Below the pieces are notes generated by a model. The model saw nothing but the letters and a program-made list of their open reading frames with translations, was not told the origin of the DNA and did not search any database. This document shows positions 1 through 8,653 of a stretch of 64,000 nucleotides of DNA, piece after piece. This DNA comes from an uncultured Flavobacteriaceae bacterium (GTDB taxonomy: Bacteria; Bacteroidota; Bacteroidia; Flavobacteriales; Flavobacteriaceae): contig CANLXN010000002.1 of NCBI GenBank assembly GCA_947495135.1, forward strand, positions 124,001-188,000, written 5' to 3'. Positions within the stretch are counted from its first letter, which is position 1; each line of letters begins with the position of its first letter. A program made the translations under genes and the position numbers.

Positions 1-1
1 T

Positions 2-430
2 GAGTACATCGCACGTGCCTGTAACAAGATGCAGGGACAAGTGACCAGTGGCGCCAACTGTATTGCTCAACGCGCTACGATTGCAGCTTTGGAAAACGAT
101 CCGAGTAAGATTCAATACATGGTGGATGCCTTTAAGGAAAGAAGAAAATTAATTCTAGGATTACTTTCTGAAATACCTGGAATAAAGGCCAATGAACCAG
201 ATGGAGCGTTCTATGTCTTTCCAGATATTTCATCTTACTTCGGAAAGACACTCAACGGAACACTTGTGAACGACTCCAGCGATTTTGCATTGTACTTATT
301 AGAACACGCAAACGTAGCTACGGTTACAGGCGCAGCATTTGGAGACCCTAAATGCATTCGAATTTCCTATGCAGCAGCAGAAAAAGATATTATTGAGGCT
401 ATGAAGAGAATTAAGCAAGCTCTTTCCTAA
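2..430 (+). CDS. Aspartate aminotransferase family protein, C-terminal part (5' end outside window)
   Basis: The reading frame is open from the left edge, so only about 142 C-terminal residues of a class I PLP-dependent aminotransferase are present. The segment YIARACNKMQGQVTSG followed by NCIAQRAT is typical of bacterial aspartate aminotransferases of the AspC type. The CIRISYA motif near the end carries the Arg that binds the substrate alpha-carboxylate in this family. The PLP-binding Lys lies upstream, outside the window. The expected reaction is aspartate plus 2-oxoglutarate to oxaloacetate plus glutamate in the cytoplasm. A strong hairpin terminator follows 20 bases after the stop, so this is the last gene of its unit. 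The exact substrate cannot be fixed from this fragment. Confidence 0.85.
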   Translation, partial: EYIARACNKMQGQVTSGANCIAQRATIAALENDPSKIQYMVDAFKERRKLILGLLSEIPGIKANEPDGAFYVFPDISSYFGKTLNGTLVNDSSDFALYLLEHANVATVTGAAFGDPKCIRISYAAAEKDIIEAMKRIKQALS

Positions 431-450
431 CTTTAAAAATTACGCTAGTA

Positions 451-487
451 AAAGCCCGCCACATAAATTATGTAGCGGGCTTTCTAT
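451..487 (+). terminator. Intrinsic terminator, probably bidirectional
   Basis: AAAGCCCGC (451-459) pairs with GCGGGCTTT (475-483), and the inner ACATAA/TTATGT arms extend the stem. A T-rich tail follows on the plus strand, and T residues also follow on the minus strand. It sits between the convergent aminotransferase and T9SS cargo genes and can serve both. Confidence 0.85.
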
Positions 488-508
488 TTTTAAATAAGGT
501 GACTTTAT

Positions 509-1231
509 TTATCTCTTCAGAAACTTAATAGTTTTAGAAGCTCCCTCAGCATTAGTAAACACAACTAAATAAGACTGAGCTGCCAATTGATTAATAATTA
601 TTTGCTGCCGACCTGCTTCCACATTTTGCTGCATCACTTGCTGTCCTTGCAAATTGTAAATTACGGCCGTAAGTTCTTCAGCCGTTTCAATTTCTAGTAC
701 TTTAGAAACCATTGTTGAAGCTAGCTCCACAGCCACCTTGTTACGATCGATAACAGACAAGGCAGGATCGTATCGGTATGTAAACGTTTTAGACACTCCT
801 ATATCGTTTCCATCATTGTCCACCATATAAAATCTAAACACATAATCTATTAAGTTACCAGCTCCATCAGACTCATTATAAAAGTGATTTCCAGGAAGCG
901 ACTGCCCATCACCTTCGATGGTTACGTAATTACCGCTTCCAAAAGGATATGAATTACCAATAGCGATGTCTGTATAACAGAGGCCGAAACAAAGTTCGAA
1001 TTCACTTCCATCGGCATTCAAAGCACTTACAAATTCAATCTTAATGTTGATAGGATCTGCAGTCTCATTGTTCACAAAGAAGTCCATAGAGGCAGCTTCC
1101 GTTCCATAAGAACCAAAAACAATTACATCTCCGTCTTCAATTTGATTACTGTCGCCATCTATTACATTGTACTGCGCTTGCAGCGCCACCGAAAACAGCA
1201 AAACCATTAGATAAATTAAATTTCTTTTCAT
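509..1231 (-). CDS. Secreted protein with C-terminal T9SS sorting domain
   Basis: The protein has 240 residues and starts with a clear signal peptide ending at LQAQ (about residue 19). The middle is a beta-rich, Asp/Gly-rich region with two close cysteines (CFGLC) and no enzyme motif that I recognise. The last 65 residues look like a type A T9SS sorting domain: an AVIYNLQGQQV strand, a YLVVFTNAEG strand and a basic KTIKFLKR end. The protein is therefore expected to cross the outer membrane through the T9SS and be released or anchored at the surface. It lies 24 bases after the thioredoxin-like cargo gene on the same strand and is probably co-transcribed with it. Its own role is unknown. Confidence 0.75.
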   Translation of the reverse strand: MKRNLIYLMVLLFSVALQAQYNVIDGDSNQIEDGDVIVFGSYGTEAASMDFFVNNETADPINIKIEFVSALNADGSEFELCFGLCYTDIAIGNSYPFGSGNYVTIEGDGQSLPGNHFYNESDGAGNLIDYVFRFYMVDNDGNDIGVSKTFTYRYDPALSVIDRNKVAVELASTMVSKVLEIETAEELTAVIYNLQGQQVMQQNVEAGRQQIIINQLAAQSYLVVFTNAEGASKTIKFLKR

Positions 1232-1255
1232 AGTAGTAATTTTAAATTCTGCGTA

Positions 1256-2062
1256 TTATTTAATGATTAAACTCTTGGTTGTTTGAGCATTCTCTGTTTG
1301 TAAATTTACCAAATACATTCCACTTGGTAAATTACTTGTGTTCATTTGAAAGTCGTTAGACGTTAACTGAGTAGTAAAAACTGCCGCACCCAATACATTG
1401 TATATCGTCACTTCGGCACTATCAAACTGAATTCCAATTGTAAGGTTAACACTTCCTGTGTTACTGGGGTTGGGATACATTCTGAAAGCATCTTCTAAAA
1501 TAGCTTCTTCTAAACCTAAAACAGAACATTCCATTGCTGGCGGTTCAAATCCGCTAGGAAAGGTAGCTTCAAACGTTTCAACACCAGTCAATGGCCAAAT
1601 ATCCAAATTAATGATTTCGTTATTTGGGTTAATTAAACAATAGGTTGGATACGCAACTGGATTGAAGTTTGAATCAACCGCAGCCGATCCTCCATCTCCA
1701 CTTACAGCAGGAGCATGATTAAAATCACCACCATAAGTATCCTCAAACTGGATAACTTGAGCGTCATTGTCCTGCCCCGTATTTACGGAAATGCAAAAAA
1801 CGTCACCTTCGTTGCATCCATACTTATCGTGTAATTCATTAAAGATTGGTGTTGTCTGCTGACATGGAGGACAATCAACAAAAAAGAAATCTACAAACAC
1901 ATATTTACCTTGAGAAGTCAAACTATATAAATTGTGCTGATTTCCTTCAGTGTCCGTAACGGTGAAGTCGTCTACTACATCACCTAAATTGTAATTTTGA
2001 ATCTGCGCTTGGGAATTCAATCCGAAGGCTACTAGCCCTAGGAATAGGATAATTTTTTTCAT
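1256..2062 (-). CDS. Secreted thioredoxin-like (TlpA/AhpC-type) protein with T9SS sorting domain
   Basis: The protein has 268 residues. A signal peptide ends near SQAQ (residue 20). Residues about 25-170 read as a thioredoxin fold of the TlpA/peroxiredoxin type, with the redox motif DCPPCQQ (Cys64 and Cys67) after the VFVDFFF strand and a likely cis-Pro loop at AYPT. From about residue 190 a type A T9SS sorting domain begins (RMYPNPSNTG) and ends in SLIIK. A CPPC centre in a T9SS cargo places a thiol-disulfide activity on the cell surface or outside the cell, not in the periplasm where TlpA proteins usually act. It is first in a two-gene unit with the next cargo gene. The substrate is unknown. 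Confidence 0.8.
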   Translation of the reverse strand: MKKIILFLGLVAFGLNSQAQIQNYNLGDVVDDFTVTDTEGNQHNLYSLTSQGKYVFVDFFFVDCPPCQQTTPIFNELHDKYGCNEGDVFCISVNTGQDNDAQVIQFEDTYGGDFNHAPAVSGDGGSAAVDSNFNPVAYPTYCLINPNNEIINLDIWPLTGVETFEATFPSGFEPPAMECSVLGLEEAILEDAFRMYPNPSNTGSVNLTIGIQFDSAEVTIYNVLGAAVFTTQLTSNDFQMNTSNLPSGMYLVNLQTENAQTTKSLIIK

Positions 2063-2139
2063 TTTGAGAGGTTTTTTGTTAGATGGTAAATCTATTAAAA
2101 AATTATGTTAAAATATTATGCCATTCTCAACAAAGACGG

Positions 2140-2268
2140 GCATTTAAACGCCTGTTTTTCATAAACACTCTTAAAAACATTGCTATAAGGCATACCCCAT
2201 TAATTCCATAGATCATTAAGTAAATGAGAAAAAAAGGAGTTTTTATTAAAGAATGAGCAGGCATACCC
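2140..2268. promoter_or_regulatory. Hairpin and direct repeats in the purT upstream region
   Basis: In the 246-base divergent region before purT, ACGGGC and GCCTGT flank TTTAAA and form an imperfect hairpin followed by TTTTTC on the plus strand (about 2143-2165). The 9-mer GGCATACCC occurs twice in direct orientation, at 2189-2197 and 2260-2268. Both may be regulatory. No known riboswitch was recognised. Confidence 0.3.
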
Positions 2269-2308
2269 TTCAAATTTGTCTAATTTTATCACCTAAATCA
2301 GATATATA

Positions 2309-3472
2309 ATGGCAAAAATACTTCTATTAGGAGCTGGAGAACTGGGAAAAGAATTTGTTATTGCGGCTCAACGTCTTGGACAAACCGTAATAGCAGTAGA
2401 TAGTTACGATAACGCTCCGGCAATGCAAGTTGCAGACCACCGCGAAGTAATAAACATGTTAAACGGAACAGCATTAGACGACGTGGTTGCGAAGCATCAA
2501 CCAGACTATATCGTCCCCGAAATAGAAGCCATTAGAACGGAGCGCTTTTACGATTATGAAACACAGGGATATACGGTAATCCCTTCAGCAAAGGCTGCGA
2601 ATTACACCATGAATAGAAAGGCAATTAGGGATCTTGCCGCCAAAGATTTAGACCTAAAAACCGCCAAATACAGGTATGCAACCTCAGCAAATGAGTTAAA
2701 AGAAGCAGTAGCAATTGTTGGTATGCCATGTGTTGTTAAACCCTTAATGTCTTCTAGTGGAAAAGGACAAAGCACTATAAAAACCGAGGCAGATATCGAA
2801 AAAGCTTGGACGTACTCTCAAGAAGGTTCTCGCGGCGACGTAGCCGAAGTAATTGTAGAAGCTTTTGTTAATTTCAACTATGAGATTACCTTGCTCACGG
2901 TCTCTCAAAAAAATGGCCCTACACTTTTTTGTCCTCCCATTGGTCATCGCCAAGAGCGAGGCGATTACCAAGAAAGCTGGCAGCCAGCTACCATGGAGGC
3001 CGTTCATTTAAAAACTGCCCAAGCAATGGCCGAGCAAGTTACAACCGCACTTACCGGAGCTGGAATTTGGGGTGTAGAATTCTTTGTAGCAGACGATGGA
3101 GTTTACTTTTCAGAACTTTCGCCACGACCACATGACACCGGAATGGTTACGCTAGCGAACACTCAAAATTTCAATGAATTCGAACTGCATCTTAGGGCTG
3201 TACTCGGACTACCAATTCCTGAGATTACCTTGGAACGCATTGGTGCCTCAGCGGTGATTTTAGCAAAAGGAGCATCCAACAACCCTACTTTTTCAGGAAT
3301 TTCGGAAGTAGCTGCAACTGTAAAAAGCGATATCAAAATCTTCGGAAAAGCCACCTCAAGACCGTATCGAAGAATGGGAGTTGTAGTTACCTACGATCAT
3401 CTGGGAGGAGACATTTCAGAAGTAACACAAAGAGCTAAAGAACTAGCAGACAAGATAGAGGTCCATCTTTAA
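2309..3472 (+). CDS. purT: Formate-dependent phosphoribosylglycinamide formyltransferase (GAR transformylase 2)
   Basis: PurT uses formate and ATP to formylate glycinamide ribonucleotide, the third step of de novo purine synthesis, in the cytoplasm. The 387-residue length matches the family (E. coli about 392). The N-terminal dinucleotide-like fold has [11 protein letters not shown]. The central ATP-grasp domain includes [12 protein letters not shown], and the C-terminal signature [12 protein letters not shown] is characteristic of PurT. The ATG at 2309 begins directly with the conserved [11 protein letters not shown]. It is monocistronic, with 246 bases upstream holding possible regulatory repeats. 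No residue I would call catalytic is missing. Confidence 0.95.
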   Translation: MAKILLLGAGELGKEFVIAAQRLGQTVIAVDSYDNAPAMQVADHREVINMLNGTALDDVVAKHQPDYIVPEIEAIRTERFYDYETQGYTVIPSAKAANYTMNRKAIRDLAAKDLDLKTAKYRYATSANELKEAVAIVGMPCVVKPLMSSSGKGQSTIKTEADIEKAWTYSQEGSRGDVAEVIVEAFVNFNYEITLLTVSQKNGPTLFCPPIGHRQERGDYQESWQPATMEAVHLKTAQAMAEQVTTALTGAGIWGVEFFVADDGVYFSELSPRPHDTGMVTLANTQNFNEFELHLRAVLGLPIPEITLERIGASAVILAKGASNNPTFSGISEVAATVKSDIKIFGKATSRPYRRMGVVVTYDHLGGDISEVTQRAKELADKIEVHL

Positions 3473-3481
3473 GGCATGTTT

Positions 3482-3516
3482 TTTGATCTGAAATGCGCAA
3501 TACCATTTTAATTTTG
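3482..3516 (+). promoter_or_regulatory. Candidate promoter for OmpA-like gene
   Basis: A TAATTTTG -7 box lies at 3509-3516 and TTTG at 3482-3485, separated by 23 bases, which is at the long end for Bacteroidota promoters. Initiation near 3521 would favour the ATG at 3547. Confidence 0.4.
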
Positions 3517-3546
3517 TTAATTTTAGAGACATAGTTGGCTAACCTC

Positions 3547-4362
3547 ATGCGACATATCTTTTATTTAATCCTATTCATAAGCACTGCCGTATTCGCTCAG
3601 CACGAAGAGCAAAAGTACACGCTGTTCTACGAAAACGATCAATTCGAATTAACTGCCGACCATCACCTCATTCTTGACACCATAAAGAGCATCGTTGAAA
3701 AAGACAGTGTGGATGTTCACATCAAGGGTTATACCAATAGCATAGGTTCATCAAAGTACAATCTGGAACTCTCCAATAAACGAGCCGATCCTGTAAAAGA
3801 GGAACTTCGAGCTTTCACTATTATATCTTCTACCGGATATGGCGAGCTCAATAGCCCTGCTTCCGCAAATAGAAGAGTAGATATATTGGTTCACAATAAA
3901 AGATTTCATGTTGCCGAAGTTGGCGAGATCGTAATTGAACCAGTAAAAGAGCCCGTGATCGAAATAGAAGCCGCGGACCTCATTGAAAATCCGAAAGTGG
4001 GCGATAAAATTACACTGCAAGGAATTATGTTTTACATGGATCGAGATGTAATTATGGATGAAAGTAAGGAGGCGCTTGAAGATTTAGTTCGCTTCCTAAA
4101 GAGGAATCCTAAGCTAAAGTTTAAACTCATTGGACATATCTGTTGCGGAGATCCTATGAAGCCTTATATGGATCTTAAAAATGTTCGTACGGGGAAATCC
4201 AACCTATCTGAAGCCAGAGCCCAAGCCCTTCATAATTACTTGGTAAAACAAGGAATCGACAAACGCAGAATTCGTTATTTTGGAATGGCATTTAGACAAC
4301 CCACAGGGGAAGGCGATCAGTTCGACCGACGCGTTGAAATTGAAATTACTTCCATAGACTAA
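3547..4362 (+). CDS. OmpA family protein with two OmpA-like domains
   Basis: The 271-residue protein starts with a signal peptide (MRHIFYLILF to VFAQ). The frame opens 12 bases earlier at a TTG, but the ATG at 3547 begins the signal sequence exactly, so I chose it. Two peptidoglycan-binding OmpA-like domains can be read. The first, about residues 22-120, has VHIKGYTNSIGSSKYN and NRRVDILV. The second, about 145-270, has FKLIGHICCG, LSEARAQALHNYL and DRRVEIEI. No transmembrane barrel is evident, so it is probably periplasmic and bound to the wall. The second domain carries an odd Cys pair (HICCGD). The gene stands alone before a cupin gene. Confidence 0.8.
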   Translation: MRHIFYLILFISTAVFAQHEEQKYTLFYENDQFELTADHHLILDTIKSIVEKDSVDVHIKGYTNSIGSSKYNLELSNKRADPVKEELRAFTIISSTGYGELNSPASANRRVDILVHNKRFHVAEVGEIVIEPVKEPVIEIEAADLIENPKVGDKITLQGIMFYMDRDVIMDESKEALEDLVRFLKRNPKLKFKLIGHICCGDPMKPYMDLKNVRTGKSNLSEARAQALHNYLVKQGIDKRRIRYFGMAFRQPTGEGDQFDRRVEIEITSID

Positions 4363-4379
4363 TTAATGCTTTATACATT

Positions 4380-4697
4380 ATGTTTACTTCTTTCGAAAAA
4401 AGTACTCCCAAAGAAATTCTCCCAGGATTTATCGCGCGATTTATTCATACCCAAACTCAAACTTTTTCATGGGTGGAAATCAAAAAAGGAAGTGTCTTAC
4501 CAGAGCATTTTCATGCAAACGAACAATTTTCACGCATCGTTGAAGGAACCTTCGAATTAACGGTAGACGGAGAAATGAAGGTGTGTAAAGCCGGGGATAT
4601 TGCATTAATAGACTCTAATGTTCCGCATTCTGGAAAAGCGATGACCGATTGTATTATTATGGATGTTTTTACACCCGTCCGCGAAGATTATAAATAA
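4380..4697 (+). CDS. Small single-domain cupin protein
   Basis: The 105-residue protein is almost entirely one cupin barrel. The metal-binding first motif is visible as LPEHFHANEQFSRIVEG (His, His, Glu/Gln positions), and the second as AGDIALIDSNVPHSG with its conserved His. Proteins of this type bind a divalent metal and include isomerases, dioxygenases and small-molecule sensors; sequence alone does not decide which. It starts 17 bases after the OmpA-like gene and may be co-transcribed with it. Its stop codon abuts the stop of trkH on the other strand with no spacer. Confidence 0.8.
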   Translation: MFTSFEKSTPKEILPGFIARFIHTQTQTFSWVEIKKGSVLPEHFHANEQFSRIVEGTFELTVDGEMKVCKAGDIALIDSNVPHSGKAMTDCIIMDVFTPVREDYK

Positions 4698-6203
4698 CTA
4701 CCTATTCCTCCAGAAAAATGGTGTAAAGAGTATCAGCACCGTGAACAATTCTAAACGACCAATAAGCATCAAAAAGGTCGCCCACAATTTAGCTCCAGAT
4801 GGCAGCCATCCATAATTATCTACTGGTCCTAAATCTCCTAGTGCGGGTCCAACATTTCCTAAAGAAGAAGCGGCGGCTCCTAATGCCGTGTCAAAATCAA
4901 GCCCCAAAACAGAAAAAACAAGCACTCCAACAATAAAGGAGAGCATGTAAAGTATAAAAAAAGCAAGTATATTAAAAACGATAGGTTGCTGAACAGATTT
5001 ACGATTGTACCTAACTGGCAGAATAGCATTTGGATGAAGCGTTCGCTTAAATTCCATTAGGCCGTTTTTAATCATAATTAGATGTCGTACAATTTTAATT
5101 CCCCCAGAAGTAGATCCCGCAGATCCCCCTAAGAACATTAATCCGAAGAAAAATATAGTTAAAAAAGGAGTCCATGCAGTAAAATCGGCTGTCACAAAAC
5201 CTGTGGTAGTAACGATGGCTAACACTTGAAACAGTCCGTGCCTTAGCGCTCCTTCGAATTTTCCGTATACTTCTGGATGACCAACACTGGAAGCAGAGGT
5301 GTCTGCTTTAAAATAAATGAAAAGAACAGCCGTAAGGGTCAATCCAATAATAAAAAAGAAGTAGGCCCTAAACTCTTCGTCTTTCAAAATTTTGCTAAAC
5401 TTTGTTTTAAAGGCGAAATAACTTAACACAAAGTTGGTCCCCGCTAAAAACATAAAGATGATAATGATGTATTGAATAAGCGGACGGTCATTCCAAAATG
5501 CAACACTGTTATTTTTAGTTGAAAAACCACCAGTACTTAATGTACTTAACGAATGGTTGATGGCATCAAAAAAGCTCATCCCCGCCACCTGTAACAAAAT
5601 GGTTTCGGCAATGGTATAACCTACGTAAATGAGCCACAACCTTTTTGCTGTATCTGTGATTCTAGGGTGCAATTTATCTGCAGCAGGTCCTGGAGCTTCT
5701 GCTGCAAAAAGCTGCATTCCGCCTATTCCCAGTAACGGTAAGATCGCAATTGCGAGAACAATAATACCCATACCACCAATCCAATGTGTAATACTTCGCC
5801 AAAACAATACACTTTCTGGAAGACTTTCAATATCGCTTAAAATTGAAGCCCCTGTTGTGGTATATCCACTCATGGTCTCAAAGAAAGCATTCGCAAATCC
5901 TGGAATAGCACCTGTAAAAATGTAGGGCAAGGTCCCAGCAAGAGACATAAATATCCAACCGAAACTTACGATCACATATCCATCACGTTTATCAATTTCT
6001 TTTTTATGATTTCTGGTAAAAAGCATAAGTGTACCACCTATTACCAGCGTCACTACTCCTGCCAACACCATCATCGTACCGACTCCATCCTCGTATATTA
6101 GACTAAACAAAGATGCAATCAACATAAAACCGCCATTAACTAGTAACAGCAATCCCATGAGATGGAAAATAATCTTAAAGTTAAGCTTGGAAAAGGAACC
6201 CAT
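4698..6203 (-). CDS. trkH: Trk-type potassium uptake channel subunit TrkH
   Basis: The 501-residue protein is an inner membrane K+ channel subunit with many hydrophobic helices. The four selectivity-filter loops of the TrkH/KtrB superfamily can be seen: YTTTGASIL, LSTGGFSTKN, TTTGFVTADF and SLGNVGPAL. The family motif GSAGSTSGGIK is also present. The start ATG overlaps the stop of trkA by one base (TAATG), so the two are translationally coupled. The pair forms a complete K+ uptake system, with the gating subunit upstream. The C-terminus ends in a short basic tail. Confidence 0.95.
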   Translation of the reverse strand: MGSFSKLNFKIIFHLMGLLLLVNGGFMLIASLFSLIYEDGVGTMMVLAGVVTLVIGGTLMLFTRNHKKEIDKRDGYVIVSFGWIFMSLAGTLPYIFTGAIPGFANAFFETMSGYTTTGASILSDIESLPESVLFWRSITHWIGGMGIIVLAIAILPLLGIGGMQLFAAEAPGPAADKLHPRITDTAKRLWLIYVGYTIAETILLQVAGMSFFDAINHSLSTLSTGGFSTKNNSVAFWNDRPLIQYIIIIFMFLAGTNFVLSYFAFKTKFSKILKDEEFRAYFFFIIGLTLTAVLFIYFKADTSASSVGHPEVYGKFEGALRHGLFQVLAIVTTTGFVTADFTAWTPFLTIFFFGLMFLGGSAGSTSGGIKIVRHLIMIKNGLMEFKRTLHPNAILPVRYNRKSVQQPIVFNILAFFILYMLSFIVGVLVFSVLGLDFDTALGAAASSLGNVGPALGDLGPVDNYGWLPSGAKLWATFLMLIGRLELFTVLILFTPFFWRNR

Positions 6204-7552
6204 TACACAAAAAGTTTTTCCACTTTTTTAATAGATTGAGGCAGCGAACAAACAACAATTCGATCACCTGCCTTGATTTCGAAATCTCCAAGGGCAATTA
6301 CTCCAATACCGTCGCGAACTACACCACCAATAATAGCAGAGCGCGGAAAATCAATATTTCGAATGATCTTATCACAAACTTCAGAAGAAGATGAAACTAT
6401 GAATTCGAAAATTTCAGCATTCATATTGTTAAGCATCGTCATTGCCACAATTTCTCCTCTTCTTACATGTCGAAAAATATTATTCGCTGCTAACAGTTTT
6501 TTATTAATTAGGGTATCTATACCAATGGAATGAGAAAGATGAAAATAGTCCATATTCTCCACCAAAGCGATGGTTTTCTTTACTCCTTTAGACTTGGCCA
6601 CCAAGCAAGACATAATATTGGTCTCACTATTCCCAGTTACAGAGATAAAAGCGTCCATTTCTTGAATATCCTCTTCCTGTAATAATTCCACATTTCGGCC
6701 ATCACCTTGAATCACTAAACAGCTTGGCACTTCATCTGCTATCTCAAAGGCCTTCTCTTTATTGTTTTCGATCAATTTGACATTGAATTTTCTTTTGCAA
6801 AGGTCGGTTGCAGTTTTACAACCAATATTACTACCTCCCAAAATCATTACGTTCCTAATGTCTTCTTTAACCTTACCTGTGAGTTTATAGATTTGTTCAA
6901 CCCCTTCTTTGGTAGTGACAAAATAGACCTGATCGCCTTCTTTAAACAAGGTATCACCTCTAGGAATTAGGGTGTGCTGTGTACCAAATCGCTGTATGGC
7001 AATAGGCACATATTTCAATTCTGGATATTGAAGTCCAACCTCTTTTACCGTTTTTCCAATAAAAGCAGCGGTTCTAGACAAATGCAATCCTATCATGGTG
7101 AGTGCGCCTCCTTCAAACTCGTAGGTATCGTTAAACCCACTTTGATTTAACAACAACTCTATTTCTGAAGCAGCCAAAGACTCTGGTGAGATCAATTCGT
7201 CAATTCCAAATTTGGTGAATCCTACCTCCTCTTTATTGTCGATGAACTCGGTATTTGAAATTCGCGCTATGGTTCTCAAGGCTCCCAATTGTTTCGCTAG
7301 CACACAAACGGTTATATTGGTGGCTTCTGAAGAGGTTACAGCAATAACGAGATCCGTTCCATTGACTTTTGAATCTTTTAAAACTGAAATAGATGTAGCA
7401 TCCCCTCGAACAACTCGAATATCTAAATGAGTATCTGCATAGGTGAGCGATTCTCGGTTAGTATCGATAAGAGTAATGTCTTGGGATTCGAAAGAAAGTA
7501 GTTTTGCTAAATGAAATCCCACTTCACCGGCACCGGCAATGATAATTCTCAT
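6203..7552 (-). CDS. trkA: Trk system regulatory subunit TrkA
   Basis: The 449-residue cytoplasmic protein has two RCK modules, each with a Rossmann nucleotide-binding fold (IIIAGAGEVGFHLA at the start, MILGGSNIGCKTA near residue 235) followed by a TrkA-C domain. TrkA binds NAD(H)/ATP and gates TrkH. The first gene of the trkA-trkH operon, it is preceded by a -7 box about 25 bases before the start. Length and double-RCK layout match the E. coli type. Confidence 0.95.
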   Translation of the reverse strand: MRIIIAGAGEVGFHLAKLLSFESQDITLIDTNRESLTYADTHLDIRVVRGDATSISVLKDSKVNGTDLVIAVTSSEATNITVCVLAKQLGALRTIARISNTEFIDNKEEVGFTKFGIDELISPESLAASEIELLLNQSGFNDTYEFEGGALTMIGLHLSRTAAFIGKTVKEVGLQYPELKYVPIAIQRFGTQHTLIPRGDTLFKEGDQVYFVTTKEGVEQIYKLTGKVKEDIRNVMILGGSNIGCKTATDLCKRKFNVKLIENNKEKAFEIADEVPSCLVIQGDGRNVELLQEEDIQEMDAFISVTGNSETNIMSCLVAKSKGVKKTIALVENMDYFHLSHSIGIDTLINKKLLAANNIFRHVRRGEIVAMTMLNNMNAEIFEFIVSSSSEVCDKIIRNIDFPRSAIIGGVVRDGIGVIALGDFEIKAGDRIVVCSLPQSIKKVEKLFV

Positions 7553-7576
7553 GTTTATTATAAGCTAATAAGAGTG

Positions 7577-7584
7577 CAAAGATA
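7577..7584 (-). promoter_or_regulatory. -7 box of the trkAH promoter
   Basis: On the minus strand the sequence reads TATCTTTG, an exact TAnnTTTG match, giving a leader of roughly 20 bases before the trkA ATG. No clear -33 TTTG is visible. Confidence 0.5.
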
Positions 7585-7897
7585 CGAAATGATTTAAGGT
7601 TTTAGTTAAAAGAATTGACCGTACCTAAAATTCAACCTTGCGTATTAAAAAAAGCCCTTTTACCGAACACAAACTGGTCATTGTGGACATAGGCATATTC
7701 TCTTCGGAAATTTTCACCTTGACAAGAGTGCTATTACACTCGCTTCATTTCTTGAAATAACGAAAACCATGAATAAATGACCTCGTGAACAATGTGCTCT
7801 TCCAGTGCTTTCGCGCAATTTCATTCACCTTAAAAGAATATTGAATCTTGGAACTAAGTTAGTCCTCTTGAGACCTCGTTTTTACACTAAAAATAAC

Positions 7898-7905
7898 TAG
7901 CTTTG
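7898..7905 (+). promoter_or_regulatory. -7 box of the menG-porT promoter
   Basis: TAGCTTTG matches TAnnTTTG 10 bases before the first ATG (7916) and 16 before the second (7922). The mRNA leader would be very short. No convincing -33 element is visible. Confidence 0.45.
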
Positions 7906-7915
7906 CATCCGCTAA

Positions 7916-8653
7916 ATGCTTATGAAAGAAAAAGTAACTCCATACAAAGATTCGGAAGCCAGTAAAAAACAACAGGTGGAAGAAATGTTTGACAATATTT
8001 CAGGGAATTACGACGGTCTCAACCGTGTTATTTCTTTGGGAACTGACATCAACTGGCGGAAAAAAGTAGTAAAATTAATTGCGGAAAAGAGCCCAAAATC
8101 TATTCTGGATATAGCAACTGGAACAGGAGATCTTGCCATTCAGTTTGCAGAAAAAATTCCGGCGGAAAACATCGTTGGCTTAGACCTTTCAGAAGGCATG
8201 CTATCCATGGCTCGGAAAAAAACCAAGGGCACCGCATTAGACAACAAAGTAACTTTTGTAAAAGGAGACAGCGAGGCTTTACCTTTTGAAGACAATAGTT
8301 TTGAAGCAATTACCGTTTCTTTCGGAATTAGAAATTTTGAAAATCTAGAAAAAGGACTTTCAGAAATACTTCGAGTACTAACCCCTGGAGGACGTTTTGT
8401 AATTTTAGAAACATCGGTTCCAGTAAAATTCCCATGGAAACAAGGCTATAATATATATAGCAAAGGAGTTCTACCAGTTATTGGTAAGTTATTTTCAAAA
8501 GACAAGGTAGCCTATCAATATCTTAGCGAGAGCGCTTCCGTTTTTCCATTTGGAGAAGAACTCAACAATATTTTGAGAAAAATAGGGTTTATAGCTATTG
8601 AAAATAAGCCACAAACTTTTGGAGTGGCTACCATTTACATTGCATCTAAATAA
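7916..8653 (+). CDS. menG: Demethylmenaquinone methyltransferase (UbiE/MenG family)
   Basis: This SAM-dependent methyltransferase performs the last step of menaquinone synthesis, C-methylation of demethylmenaquinone. Of its 245 residues, the SAM-binding motif I is [14 protein letters not shown], followed by [10 protein letters not shown], and the family signatures [13 protein letters not shown] and [14 protein letters not shown] are present. Two starts are possible, ATG at 7916 or at 7922 (MKEKVTPY); the close -7 box slightly favours the second. Its stop overlaps the start of porT by one base (TAATG). I remember ubiE next to porT as a recurring flavobacterial arrangement. Ubiquinone is not expected in this phylum, so menaquinone is the likely product. 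Confidence 0.93.
   Translation: MLMKEKVTPYKDSEASKKQQVEEMFDNISGNYDGLNRVISLGTDINWRKKVVKLIAEKSPKSILDIATGTGDLAIQFAEKIPAENIVGLDLSEGMLSMARKKTKGTALDNKVTFVKGDSEALPFEDNSFEAITVSFGIRNFENLEKGLSEILRVLTPGGRFVILETSVPVKFPWKQGYNIYSKGVLPVIGKLFSKDKVAYQYLSESASVFPFGEELNNILRKIGFIAIENKPQTFGVATIYIASK

Larger units (their letters stand above)
7553..7915. other. 363-base intergenic region between trkA and menG
   Basis: The region holds the divergent promoters of trkA (7577-7584) and menG (7898-7905). It also has a small GAGTG/CACTC hairpin (7726-7741) and a 17-mer (7701-7717) repeated at 57984-58000. I see no coding sequence or RNA gene that I recognise. Confidence 0.5.

Noticed and set aside
4366-4560. 64-residue open frame over the cupin gene
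   Set aside because: A shifted-frame shadow of the cupin, which has the conserved motifs.
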